A stretch of DNA of 64,000 nt from Argentina anserina (taxonomy: Eukaryota; Streptophyta; Magnoliopsida; Rosales; Rosaceae): positions 13,591,001 through 13,655,000 of the forward strand of contig NC_065875.1 in the NCBI RefSeq assembly GCF_933775445.1, written 5' to 3'. The notes beneath the pieces were generated by a model. The model worked only from the letters and a program-made list of their open reading frames with translations. It had not been told where the DNA came from and searched no databases. The position numbers were made by a program, and so were the translations under genes. Below are positions 1 through 12,171 of the stretch, piece by piece (position 1 is the stretch's first letter; each line of letters begins with the position of its first letter).

Positions 1-704
1 TGTTCGTTTAAGTAGAGTGAAGTAAATTGCCTAGTATTGTCATCAGAGATGAGAACCTGGAATAACACAACTTTGAAATATTTTCATATGAAATTATGGT
101 TATTTTTGTTGGTCTTCTTACGTTGTTGTTAGTATATCTCAGACATTACTGCTGCATCATCAAGTCAGTTGCATGTCTTCTGGAGTCTTCCTTTGAAATT
201 TTATAAAGCACTATTATTTTTTTTAGATCTTGGATTAAGTCCAGTTCGTAGGGCCTTGCTGTTTCTGCAACTGCAGAAATGAACAGCTTGTGCAGCTAAG
301 AGTCGTTCACCGTCAATATTGCAACACTATTGCTGACCAGTTACATAAGCATTAGATATTTTATTAAATAAATGTAAGCCACTCGCATATTTATCAGCAT
401 GTGAACTAAATTAGACGAACCTAATTTTGAATACATAGGTAACATTTTGTTTCATGAGTGAATAATCCTATTAGAAAGTTGACTAATATAGTCCACTGAT
501 AACTTCATAATCTGCTTATTGTTTACAAACCTTACAAAATATTTTATTGGAAAGATGGAAGAAAGAACATTAATACAGGTCTGTAGTCAAACCAGTACTA
601 ATACTTGTTCATCATATGCTATCTATATAATAGATAGATGAGTCTCCACTTGTTATTCTGACTCGTCCTGAATAGACATTATTTTCTTCACAACCATTTT
701 TCCT
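1..704. other. AT-rich interval without a recognised gene
   Basis: No open reading frame with a recognisable domain and no repeat boundary was seen. It lies just downstream, on the minus strand, of the replication-protein-A-like exons, so it could hold the last intron, a final exon or the 3' UTR of that unit, cut off by the window edge. Confidence 0.3.
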
Positions 705-1081
705 TCAGGCATCAATACTAAAACAAATATATTCTCCACCTTCCACTCGTTGCATTTCTTCTGGATTCACTTGCTGCCCTCTGTAAAATCTTGAATCAAT
801 TAGCTGCTTAGCACTATATCTAATCAATTTTTCTGCTTCCAAGTCCAACAGCATGACAGGTATCCGATCTCTCCCATCATTAAGCACCATAGAAGTTCGA
901 TAACTACCCACCACAGACATAGTAATGAATGAAATTAATATGGAAATTAAAAAAAAACACAGAATCATGTTTACCGCTGCTGAGGAGTCTGAGTTCGGTG
1001 TATAACATAGATGAAACTATCTCCATCTTCATCTTTTTTTAATCCTAGATCACAATCAGTCACTGGACATTTGTTATACCA
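705..1081 (-). pseudogene. Replication protein A 70-kDa-like fragment (two exons of a C-terminal OB fold)
   Basis: On the minus strand two exon-like blocks join in frame. Exon A (1081-975) follows a TTAG acceptor and ends at a GTAAAC donor; exon B (903-705) follows a GGTAG acceptor and runs to a TGA. Exon A starts WYNKCP and has C-x4-C, as in the zinc ribbon of RPA1-type C-terminal domains. Exon B has a GRDRIPVMLLDLEAEKLI-like strand-helix pattern typical of the OB fold that follows. The second cysteine pair of the ribbon is missing, and no upstream OB-fold exons were found in the next 4 kb, so this is a partial, probably decayed or transposon-borne copy. Plant Helitrons carry RPA-like genes, and a Helitron end lies at 9,645-9,674, but on the other strand. 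The cut between 903 and 975 is a 71-nt intron. A functional truncated gene continuing left of the window is not excluded. Confidence 0.42.
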
Positions 1082-3975
1082 CTAAGCACCATAAGTTGAA
1101 AACCGTTCTAGTTTCACTTTCAGACAGAATTCCCCCTGCACACACACATACACTAACAATTGGTATACTCCAAAAATAAATCAATCAATGAAAGTCTATA
1201 CATCCTCATATTATCAATAATGTATTCATATGCAGATCGAAAATAGTACTCAACCTAATCTAGTTTACTCATGTTATAGACTTGAATAGTTTTTCAACTG
1301 AAAAATCAATAATATGAGAATGGATCCATATATCTATCAAACTTATATACTGGTTTTTCATAACCAACAAAAGCATATTAGTCATAGGGGAACTTGTACA
1401 ATTATACCATGAATGTTGACAGCTGGAGCTATACTATGTATATCGAAAACATGTGTTTACAAAAACAACAGACATTTCATCAAACATGCCAAACTGATCG
1501 ACATGTAAGCTCATGATATAGAATCTTAAAAGGACTTCATAGTCAAAAGTATTAATACTGACGTAGGCCTTGCTAATATCAGATTAAATAATCACACATA
1601 AACTTGTTTGTTACTCACACATCTTAATCTCCTTTCAGAATAGATTACCTCAAACTCTAGTTTCGTCCTTATATTTTGCTCATTGATTGATACCTTTCTA
1701 CAAAAACTAATTCTTTCTCATGCTTTCAACTTATTCTCTTGCATAGACACTAATTGATTGCAACTCGATCAAATGCCAACACTGCTGTTTTCAAACCTTG
1801 AACTTTTCTTTCTGATTATATAGACTTTTCATCAAATCCATTTTCTATTCAATAAACTCAAAAATCGTAATGAAAAAGCAAATTAAGAACATTATCTCTT
1901 AATCAACATATTTGGCTTGTTGACAGTGTCACTTTTTATGCCAGCTTCAAAATCATCTTCCTTTTGATTCACTCTTTCAAGTTATTTTGCATTATGACTC
2001 TAAGATTTGTTATTTTTGTTCCATATGTGTTTACTTCTTTCAGCGAACTAACTATATCTATGCAACATTCTTCAGACACAAACAATTATATGAGGTTCAA
2101 TACAAACTATAATTCCATTAAGTAAAAGAAAAAGATATAAAGCTTGTTAGTTACTAAAAGACATTTATACTATAGATTATAAAATAAAGTTTGTACAGGA
2201 AAGAGGGCTAGAAAATACTAACATACTCGCATAGCCACACAAAAGGAAAACACTACTAAACATGGAGCAACACTGCTGATCACTATAGAAACTGCATGAT
2301 ACTTTCAATTACCTTATATTACATATAGAAGGAGACAACTACTCCAAACTTTGAAAGCATTGTAGTAGAAAATGCCCTAGACCGATCTATATTACAGTGA
2401 AAAGGTCATCAAAAAGATGACATTACAACAATTACACCGATATTTTATACCAAACAGAGAAAGACAAACAACAACATATGTTCACTCATCCTTCTTTTTT
2501 CCAAAAGATCCATCGGCATATGTTCATCACATCTATCAAAACAGTAATCTTTCTCTTTGCAAATCCCATCATATTTCCACCACCTCCTTAACTACACCTA
2601 CCTCTCCTTCATCATTTTGATTTCTAAAACAAACATTTCAGTGATTTCACATTTTGAATGACAGTCTTATTTTCCTGTACTATGCAAAAGATGGACTGCT
2701 CTCATCAACTCTTCATTAAAAACCAAATTTTGATAACCAACTAACAGATTATATAAAAAGGTCATTAACTCTCTCCCTTGTTTCAGTCTCTATATCATTA
2801 ATCGAATGAGTAGAAAAGGGGAAAAAAGTCTAACAATATAGAAATCTGAAACGAAGAAACTAATAGCATTAACCCAAAATCATTGTTGTACATATATAAC
2901 CATATATACTTACATTCGGAAGAAGCTGATCAACTTAGCCATCATCTAATGCTTAATTAATCTGTTTTGTTAAAAGTTAGGAAATTATTGACACATATAT
3001 CAGTAAGATCAGTATATGCTTCATTTCTCATGTTTGTTTGGCTAATAGTTAGCTAAAGAATGAATATTGAGTATAGTTTGTAACTAACCAAAATAAACTA
3101 TTATAATGTTTAATAAACTTACTCCTTGTCCTGCAAAGATAGATTCGTTGTTATTATGTCTTCCCTGGAGCTGAAGCGGTTGGATTAATATATTGATCAA
3201 TGGCTTATATATGGCTCTGGCCGCTCTGCTAGCAGATACTGCTTAAAGTAGCTACATGCATACGCCTAGGAAATGCAAGGGATTTAGTTAATTTTCAATT
3301 GATAAGAACAAATGAACATACTGAAAGAAACACTAAAACGCATAATTCAGAATCACCTTCAATGCAAGAAACTACATGGATCATTTAAACTTTAGGCTAA
3401 ATTCAAGATTATGCCTTTTCATTTACTTCAAGTTCAAAGCTTCAATCTCAATGCTAAGTAAATAAATGTAGAAGCTTTGCCACCTCTAAGTATCCCTAGC
3501 ACATCCAAAATACAACCCCAACATGGCCGATTATTCTGTGTATCAACTTTCTTATAGGGAATACAACATAATTCAACCCAACCATTCTATATTCGCAAAT
3601 CAATTTACCATCAAACACTAAGCTCTTTTCAAGGAACTGAATCTGCAACTACCATTACCTATGAATATTTAGTTCATATTCATTATCCAGTGCCCTTAAA
3701 TAAACAAAAATCAAGAAAAATAAACACCCCATATCAAATTTCAGGGGCACCAAAAAAAGCAAAAACATGAGCCTGAAGCAAATATAAACTGCAGGGAAAA
3801 ACAACATCATAGCTCCTACAATGGACCCAGTGAATCAAAACATAGACCAACACTATCAAATCCAAATAAGATGGCAACCTAAATATGAAGCTTGGAATCA
3901 GAAAATGAATGTGTTTGACTTACAGAGCATATCTAAGCAGAAGAGGAAGAGTCATGGACTTTAGGGCAATTATGA
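1082..3975. other. AT-rich interval, probably intronic or intergenic
   Basis: Only short open frames with no domain are present. If the leader exons at 4,127-5,560 and the RPA-like exons at 705-1,081 belong to one minus-strand transcript, this is mainly intron. No repeat boundaries were identified. Confidence 0.3.
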
Positions 3976-3999
3976 TTCCCGCTTTATATATAGCGGGAA
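3976..3999. promoter_or_regulatory. Perfect palindrome of two TTCCCGC boxes around a TATA-like core
   Basis: An 8-bp arm TTCCCGCT (3976-3983) and its exact complement AGCGGGAA (3992-3999) flank an 8-bp loop of T/A. Each arm contains TTCCCGC, which matches the plant E2F core (TTSSCGSS), and the loop reads as a TATA box on both strands. Replication genes such as RPA subunits are typical E2F targets, so a core promoter for the minus-strand unit is an attractive inference. It is also a strong hairpin and could simply be a transposon fold. Confidence 0.3.
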
Positions 4000-4126
4000 C
4001 TAATCAAATCAGCACGACCTAATGAGCATCCAACGACTAACTAAGCAATAAATACCCGGCTAATTCTCAGTTATATCCTCAAACGAACTCAATATATATT
4101 ATGGCATCATATATTCAAGTGCTTAC

Positions 4127-4184
4127 CCAGCGGTTGTTCAACCACCACAACCTTCATCTTCGGTAAAAACTGTTGCAGCCCAAG
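4127..4184 (-). other. Candidate internal exon of a minus-strand transcript
   Basis: The 58-nt block has a good acceptor (TTGGCAG just upstream) and a good donor (GTAAGC at 4126-4121). It is open in one frame and includes an ATG followed by KVVVVEQPLG. It fits between the leader-like sequences at 5,088-5,560 and the RPA-like exons near 1 kb, but no domain supports translation. Transcript evidence would decide. Confidence 0.25.
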
Positions 4185-5087
4185 CTGCCAACAAAGAAAC
4201 ACATTTAAATTGATATCTTTCAGCAACACCGTATATACACATTCAAAAAGTGAGTCCTCTCCCCAAGCAGAAAGCAGGAAAAACTACAGAATTTAAGAAC
4301 ATGATAAAAAAACCCGCAACTTCATTCCCTGCAACTCATTCCTCCCTTACTGCGGTAAAGGAAAACATATTCATGATGACTCATTCAGTGGTCAGTTTGT
4401 ATTCCTCTTCATTTTGAGGTGCTTAATGAAATCAATTCTAATATTGGTATTTTGTTTCTCATATATGTACTGATAGTTTTGTAAGGGCAGGGATGTTTTG
4501 GTAAGGATGTCAAATTAGCAATATTGCAAGTATGAGCTAAGCTAAGCATATCAAACAAATCAAAATAGCAATCTAGCAGAAACTCTAAAATGCCACATCC
4601 TAATAATCCCCTATGATCACCATATAAGAATCCAAATTTGCAACAGACCTATGGCGATAAGACATAGTTGTCCTCTATTTGTGAACCTAACAAAGATGTT
4701 AAACCAATTGCAAAAGTCAAATATGAGAAGCATCTCCAGAAAAGAAAATCACTATCTCAATGATGTTAATGATACCTTGGCTATTCTATGAGAAAAAAGT
4801 GCATGTCCCTTGGCAAGACACGCCAACATCTGAAGTGGTCAGTTTCTGCCCGTAATAATCAAAGAAGTTTACCTGTTTTCCAAACACAGCAGATAACGAT
4901 TCATGAGATTCTTTAATACAAACTTTAGTCTATGTATCCAGTTCATCTAAAGCAATAAGGAAGAAATTAACAAAATTTGACAATTCATCCAATCAGAAAG
5001 TTTATGAATTCAAATTTAAAGAACGCACACAATCAATCAGCAAGAAATGGAATCGCCTGAGGCCACTCCTGAAGTGAAGAACCTTAC

Positions 5088-5560
5088 CGATCCGACGAAG
5101 AATTCTTTAAATCCCACATGCAATTTGTGGGTTTTGTAGAGGGGAGGAGACTGATTGAACGGCGGCAAAGCCACGTCGGTGTCTGGGTCAGGAACAGAGA
5201 GAGACCGAGCAGAAAGAAAGAATGAGAAGAAGGAGAAAGAAGAAGAAACAAAACAAAAAAATAAAATCAATAATCTAATAATCAAAACCCACACCCGTCT
5301 TCATCTATAACATCACAAATTCAATCAATGATTTCTGTACCTAATATAATAGCACGCAAATTGGGAGAATGAGGTCGAAACTTTACCGGAGATGAAGCTT
5401 TTGGAGACGGATGCAGCAACGATTTGGGAGAGGAAGGTTTTGGAGAGAAAAGAAACAACAAATTCTGGCTTTGATGGTTTTGGACGTCAGAGAAGAAATT
5501 GAGAGACAACTAAAGAAAAGGGCAGCGAGAAAGTTCTAATGGCCGATTACAAATCAGATG
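5088..5560 (-). other. Candidate alternative first exons of a minus-strand transcript
   Basis: CT-rich (minus strand) sequence contains two strong donor sites, GTAAAG (5386-5381) and GTAAGG (5087-5082), as in alternative 5' leader exons. A stretch near 5,118-5,150 resembles a stretch of the solo LTR at about 11,510-11,545 (both contain CCCACATGCAA and GGGTTTTGTAG), so part of this leader may derive from a retrotransposon. No coding function is assigned. Confidence 0.25.
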
Positions 5561-5699
5561 GGGTGGTGGAGAAAGAAACTGGCACTACCATGAAAAAAGC
5601 CCAAGCAGAGGCAAAATCTCTATTTTACCCTGAAATGAACAGTACCCGCAGCCTGCATCAACTTTAGTATATATGAACAGTAAAAACACCCACGCTTAA

Positions 5700-8600
5700 T
5701 AATAGGGAAATTTACGTTGTTGTCATGGAATGGGTTTTATTGACATGGCTGTCATTTTCCTTGCCAACTACGGCTCTTTCTTTTCTGGTGGAGACCCCTG
5801 CTTTCCGAGTCGGTGGGCCAAGCGGCTAATTGACTCAAATGCCCCCTTTTAGTCTCAGATCAACAGGTGGCGGGTTTATATGCCTCCATATTTATCAGCC
5901 TCAGGTAATTGCTTGCCGCGTGTTCTTCCGCTTAAGATCGATACTCTATCTTCGTTGTCTCTCTGTCTCTCGGCTTTTTCTCTTTGCTTATGCTCTTTTG
6001 ATCTCTTTAGTCTTCAGAGTAGCAGTTGGCTCGGGTGGGTGATGGGAAAAAAGATAGTTTGTTGGAGAGAAGTGGTGAAGTCCTTATCGGATTTTAATTG
6101 TTTGATTCAGAAGTCGTCTGCCTTTGTTGGTCTTTCCGTTCTATGAGATGAGATTAGTTAAAAGTTCACTCTTTGGTCTTTCCGTTCTATGAGATGAGAT
6201 TCAAATTCTACAATCTTGCTCTTGCAACACAAGTGCGTTGGAGTTTCCATTGAATTCGATTATTTTTGTTTCCCTTGATTTTCAGTTGATTGGAGTAAAC
6301 CTAAGATAATACTCAACTCAGAGATAAACATGTTAATCTTTATTGAGTGGGCTTTATTGAGTACGTTTCAAGGTATATGAGAGAATAGATAATGAAAGAC
6401 ATGTTTGATGATTTCCATCTAGTATCTCTATATCTCTCCAGAACATCATGCTAATTTCATTTATACCTTTTCAGATTCTGCAAAGAGCTGAAGAGGAAGA
6501 ACATGTCAAGGTGTATAAATTGGTGCTAAAATTGTGCGCAGGTTGGATTCTCTTTTTATAAATCTATGCTTAAATGGATTGATTGTCAAATTTTTAATTC
6601 ATGTGTATTTATGAATTTATCTTGAATTGAATTGGGTTTTTTCTTCTTTGTAGGTTGTTGTTCCTGATTCCCTGATGTTTGAGCTCATTTAAGGTGAGTT
6701 TGTTTCAGTTTATGATTGATCACGGGTCTTCATTGCATGTCTCTTTCTTTTGGATATGAATCTTGATTTCTGTGGCTTCATTTTAAACTGATTTCTGGGT
6801 TTTTGAGTTTCACTTTTATTACATTTTGGGAAGGCCATTTACTAGTGAAAGTTATCTTTACTTTGATGTTCCATATGATCTTTGCAACGTCTATAAGCTT
6901 ATATGTTACATAAGCTCTAGCTGATTAACTTTGTATCAAGTTACTGATGTTACCTATCATATTGGTGCAGGACTGCACTTCAGACTTTTTGTTATTTGGA
7001 ACAACAGGGTATGGATCACTCGACTATTTGTATGTTAAAAAAATGAGCTATAATTCGGGGTGAGCGTGTTAGTATTTTGTTACCTGTTATGCAGTCTTTT
7101 GAATCTACGTACAGTGTTACATAAGGTTGATATCATGGCTATTTGTGGCTTCATATAAAAATTTGCATGCATTCAATTACTTTATTCATTCTCCTTTCCA
7201 TTTTCATGATAGGGTAGTGTTTCCGACATAAACCCCATTTATTGTTATATCATAAACATGTTGGTAAAATTTGTTTTTTGCCATTTTCATAGGTCAGTCA
7301 TCAGAGATTTATTGCACTTTGGAATGTAATTGAACATGAAGTCTGGTCTTGCTGTTGTGGGAGTTTCCTCTTATATGTGTGAGATATTTCCTTTACTATG
7401 GCAAGTTGTATATAACTGATCTTCTAATGGCCATATTATTAATTTTTCTTCTTCTCCTTTATAAATTCATATGAATATAAATAATCAAGGGTAAAATACG
7501 GAGGTTGACTTATATTATGTGCATGTCCATCTTATCTCGAAGCCATACATATATATTCTTATCTCGAAGCAGTTGATAGGGTACCTTCTCCCTCTTCTAA
7601 ATATTGATGGGTAAAATGTCCTAAGCTCTATGGTTTCTATTTTTTTTCCATTTTTTGTGCTAATCAATTTTCTTTGGCTTTGGGTACAAATTCAATTAAT
7701 GAAAGAATGTTGATGGCCTATATGATTGCGAAAGATTGGTAGCTCCACCCAAATGGAATAATGTTTCATGCAATTTGAAGGTAATATGACATGTAGTATA
7801 AGAGCTTTTGATGTGATTTTTGTTTGATATGCAGAGAAGGAGGCCATGAATTTTTTTGTAATTGATCACCATAATGTTATGTATCAAATAACAGTAATTT
7901 ATAAATAAAAAAACCATTACTTATTAGTTGATTTGGCTGGAAACTAGTATGCTTCAACTTAAGTTCTTGGACCTATGCTTCTGGATAGGAAAACATATAT
8001 AAATTTGTTGTTGAAATGCAGCTCTGGAGTTAACGATTTCAATTTTTATGAATCAAATTTTAGAATGCTGATGAATTCTTCAGCCTTATCTACATCTTGG
8101 CTTCACTGTTACAGAGTCCCTCGGCTTTTGAAATATACCTATCAAAATTCATTAATTAATGTTTCTTCAGTTTTGGTGATATGGGATTAGATAACTTTAT
8201 TTTGATAATATGTGTGTAACAGTGGTTTTAGTATTGGAGATTGCAACTGTTTAGCTAGGAAGTTTCTGCTCTACTTTAAGGGATTCAGGCTTTACTATGC
8301 ATTTGACAACGAGATGATCCATGCATTTTCGGTTAGTTCTATGTATATTGTTTCTTGCATATTATGTATTTGTATTTCATGATGTTGAAACCATAGCATT
8401 CTTTTGTAGCATGATGTGAGCCTCTTAGTAAATGTTTCAACCTTATTGCAGAACATGGCTTTATCTTCCTCTTTCTATGATGTCAATTTGGATTTTTGGC
8501 AACATCGCTTCTCAGGTTTGTGGTTGTGTCATGAACAGCTAAAGTTGCAACTTAAATATCATTACTCGATCAAGTTTCTAAATTTTAAACTCTAAAACAA

Positions 8601-9644
8601 ATACATAATTGCAATACCAACACTCATGTCTAATTTTTTCTTTTTAAGTCGATATCTACATAGAATAGTAGTCATCAAATAATTTTGAGCATTTGAATAC
8701 AACTGTACGTGTGCGAAATTGCCAAGGCAAGATTTTGTAAAGTAGGGTAGTTTGTATCTGAAGTTTTCTTCCATATCTAAAATGTAATAAACAGTGTTGT
8801 ACAGAGATTAAACAACTTACATTGTTATGACTGAAATACTAATCAACGTATTTCCAGTTTGTTTCATACTAATCAACTTATTTGATTGATTAATTCTGGG
8901 TTCTTTATATGATTTCATTTTTAACTGAAGTTTGTGTTCTTGCTTTGATGACTTGGGTTTTCTTTTACAGTGCCAATTTTCTTTTGTTGGTTTAGAATTT
9001 AGTCAAATTTGTTCATTCCTGGTGTCAGTGAGAAAAGTCTCAGCTATGGGCATTTTATCGCATGAGTATTTCCATGTTTTCCCATGTTTTCATTTTCATT
9101 TCATTATTTTTGGTTCTTATTTAAATTGACCATGTTCAATTCAGTAGTTGTATTCTATTTTACTTAACCATCCCTTTTGAATTTCACTATCCAGAATGCA
9201 GTTTTGAAGCTATTATGGAGTTGCATACATTCTTGCAGGTAGGCTTATTAAACAAAGCATAATTGAGCAAGTAAAGCATTACATTTTATTATTTAACCGT
9301 TGGAAAATATACTTTGCAAGTGTGATTATTTGAATTTTGGTAGGTGAATGCTTATTAGGCCAAAAATTAAAACTCGATGACAAAGGGATGCGAATCTAAT
9401 CTTCTAAAGGCATTATTTCGGTTAATCCATGTGAGTAAATACTATCAAAAGAGAGCTGACAGAGGGATGCCAATCAAATGTTATTGTGGGCAACATGATT
9501 AACCATATCCTTGATCAAGTTTCTCATTTTTTTAACTCAATTTCAAAGTTCCATTGTAATATCAACACTCATGCTTAAATTTTTCTACTTATGCAAATAT
9601 TAGAGTAGAAGTTGTGAAATGATGTTGAGCATTGCATTCACAAA
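5700..9644 (+). other. Non-coding interval with scattered spliceable segments, probably Helitron body
   Basis: No long frame is present, but several short plus-strand blocks are bounded by plausible AG acceptors and GT donors, for example about 6,475-6,539, 6,654-6,693 and 6,971-7,008. They do not join into an open frame. Because the interval ends at a Helitron-type 3' terminus, it may be a non-autonomous Helitron carrying exon-like fragments, or a long non-coding RNA locus. The Helitron 5' TC terminus was not located. Confidence 0.25.
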
Positions 9645-9674
9645 CCCGCAGCAAAGCGCGGGCAAGCTATCTAG
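9645..9674 (+). mobile_element. Helitron 3' terminus (hairpin plus CTAG)
   Basis: CCCGC (9645-9649) pairs with GCGGG (9658-9662) across an 8-nt loop. It is followed after 8 nt by CTAG and then T, the standard Helitron ending of a GC-rich hairpin, a short spacer and CTRR next to a host T. The element would extend to the left. No target duplication is expected. Confidence comes from the combined hairpin and terminus, not from a coding region. Confidence 0.6.
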
Positions 9675-10022
9675 TGTAAACTGGTTGTGGATGGGAAGGA
9701 GAACGTAAAGAACAGTTAAGAAAAAGTTTGGTTTGCAGAAGGTGGAGGCAGATCTTCAGAGTTCAAACGACGGTAGTCGGCACTGTTAGATCACGTGACT
9801 TCCACACGTTCGTATGTAGTCGGAAACATTACTCCATTCCATATAGGGGTGGCACTTCTGAATCGAAAAACTGAAAACCGAGCTGAGCCCGAAAAAAATG
9901 AACTGACAAAAAAACCGAACCGAAAAAAAAAACTGAAATAACTGAACTTTTTCAGTTCGGTTTTCAGTTAGGGGTTCGAACTGAACCGAATGGGTCGAAT
10001 TGAACTGAAAGTACTCACTAGT

Positions 10023-12020
10023 TGTCACACTCCGGGACCATTTCTGGGACCGGAATGCAATAGTATCGTTGTAGTCCCGAATTAATAAGCAATTGACACG
10101 TCAAAAATGACGTGTCGACTACCTATCAATTGAAACTACAAGGCTATGAATAGAAATAAAAATAAACCAACAACACGACATGAGGAGCAAATGAAATATA
10201 AACGCAAATAAACAAACGCGAAGGTAGCGATGTAAGACTCAAACGTCAAACAAAGGACATGTCTAAGTCTCAATGGCCAACTCGGTCCAACAAGAAGGTA
10301 AATAACCAGGTCGGAAGACGAGGAATACCAGAGTATGCCAATTGTGTCAATTGGATCAAACTCAGAGATCGGAAAGCTGGACATTGTGAAATAAGATTCT
10401 TGGGACTAGACAGCAACCAATGAGCCTCGAACGCTATCAAACTACTAGCCTCCAGACCAACGCCACTAGATATCTTCGGGTGAACTATGCATCTAGTACT
10501 ATCCATTCACGAGTCATGGTACTGAAAATCAAGACAACAGTACCATTTACGATAAAGTTACGGTGCCGGATATCAGGATGAGGAAATCACCGATAATACA
10601 GTATGATGCCGGACATCAGGACAACAGAATCACCAATACTAAATAAGACACGGTGCCGCATATCAGGACGACGGAATCACCGATAATACAGTGTGGTGCC
10701 AGACATCAGGACAACGAGATCACCGATACTAAATAAGACGCAGTGTCGGATATCAGGACGACGAAATCACCGATAATGAAAAGATTGAATTTATTTTTCT
10801 GTCATTTAAATCTCTCACGCTTAAGAGTTCCTCGATTTCTGATCCAGGCGGAAATCGAGTTTGAAGTTTAACCGAAAAACTAAAAGTACGCTTTAGCATA
10901 ATATACGAAAGTCCTTAATCTGATTTTAAATCGGAAATCTTAAAGTTAAAAAAGGTTTAAATGAGAGAGTAAATTAATTATTGTTTAAGTAGAATAATAA
11001 CTTTTCAACTTATTTACTACTAGGGGCAAGACTGTAATTATTGAAAGTCAATAGGGGTAGCAAGGTAATTTCACAGAGACAGTAAAATGGTAAGAACATA
11101 AGTTTAAAATAGTAAAAATCAAGGTTTTTACCCTTCACACTCCGATCACAAAATCCGACCACAAAACCTACTTTAATCCACTCCAAATCGACATGCAAGT
11201 ATACCAAAAGAATCGAAACAACAATTCGAACACAACCATACCAAAAACAAGAGGCTTCGAGTTTGTTTAATACGTCCACGACGCACCAGAAAGAGATCCC
11301 TTTGGGCCCGATCTTCTCCACCACCGATCTGAGCTACTGTGGCATTGAACTCGCCTCCCAAACGTTCATGCTGCCTCTCTAAGCTTCACGAAGCTCCCGG
11401 AAACCGAAGCCCGCCAGAAAAGAGGAAGGACATCGTCGGAGCTCGTAGCCTCGTTGAGAAGCTTGCCGGCGTCGCACTGCCTATATCTCCATCTCGCTGA
11501 AATTCGCTCGAATCCCACATGCAACCATTGGGTTTTGTAGGGGAGAAGGAGTGGATCACGGTGGCGGTGGTCACACGTCAAGGCGTCACCGGACGACGAC
11601 AGTGCGGCCAAGCAAAGGCGCTACTGGGTTCCTCTGTTTTGTAAAGGCACGGGTCCCGAGGGGGGAGAGAGAGAAGAGACAAAATGAATAAAAATGAATA
11701 GAGAGAATTGTGTGTGGGAGAGTCTAGGGTGGGCTCTCATTCGTAAAGAAAAATCAACGGCCCAAATTGATTCGCTCAAATGGACGGTTGAGATTTAAAA
11801 ACAGGAAACATGAATTTCTAAAAATACGTTTTAAAAGAGTTAACTTTGTAAATGCGTAGAAAATTAACCGAGCGTCAAAAATATTCCGTAAGTACTCCTG
11901 CTCTCGTGCTGACGTGTAGTTAGACATGAAAATATTAAACTAAATTTTGACACTTCAGAAAAATGTCGATTAACGTGACAACTATGCCGGAAATATATAG
12001 AAAAATTTCAGGGGCTCACA
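10023..12020. mobile_element. Solo LTR of about 2 kb (probably Ty3/gypsy) inside the hAT element
   Basis: It begins TGTCACACTCCGGG, ends GGGGCTCACA, and is flanked by a perfect 5-bp duplication CTAGT (10018-10022 and 12021-12025). No internal retroviral-type region, primer site or second LTR is present, so it is a solo LTR left by LTR-LTR recombination. Its length and TGTCAC start favour gypsy over copia, but the class is inferred. Short open frames inside (10,136-10,506 and 11,010-11,611, minus strand) are unrelated to known proteins and are treated as non-coding. Confidence 0.8.
10561..10779. repeat. 90-bp tandem repeat built from two ~45-bp half units
   Basis: CGGTGCCGGATATCAGGA-type units start at 10561, 10651 and 10741, exactly 90 bp apart, about 2.4 copies. 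Each unit contains two diverged halves, both with GCC-GA-ATCAGGA-AA-ATCACC-ATA spacing. The array lies in the solo LTR and could act as an LTR enhancer-type repeat. Confidence 0.85.
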
Positions 12021-12136
12021 CTAGTAACACGACGTCATTTTATATATCTATATATTGTGAGGCGAAAAAACCCCCGCTCAGACTCCTCACTCCTCACAGC
12101 CTCAAACCCTTTTCGGCGAAACATTTCAACTATCTG

Positions 12137-12171
12137 CTCTCTACTCTCTACTCTCTACTCTCTACTCTCTC
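12137..12171. repeat. Minisatellite (CTCTCTA)n
   Basis: Four full 7-bp units plus a partial fifth. It sits in a CT-rich leader-like part of the hAT element. Confidence 0.85.

Noticed and set aside
3976..3999. Reading the GC-armed palindrome as a second Helitron 3' end
   Set aside because: The CTAAT on the plus strand comes only one base after the stem rather than about ten, and on the minus strand the CTAA is followed by A, not T.
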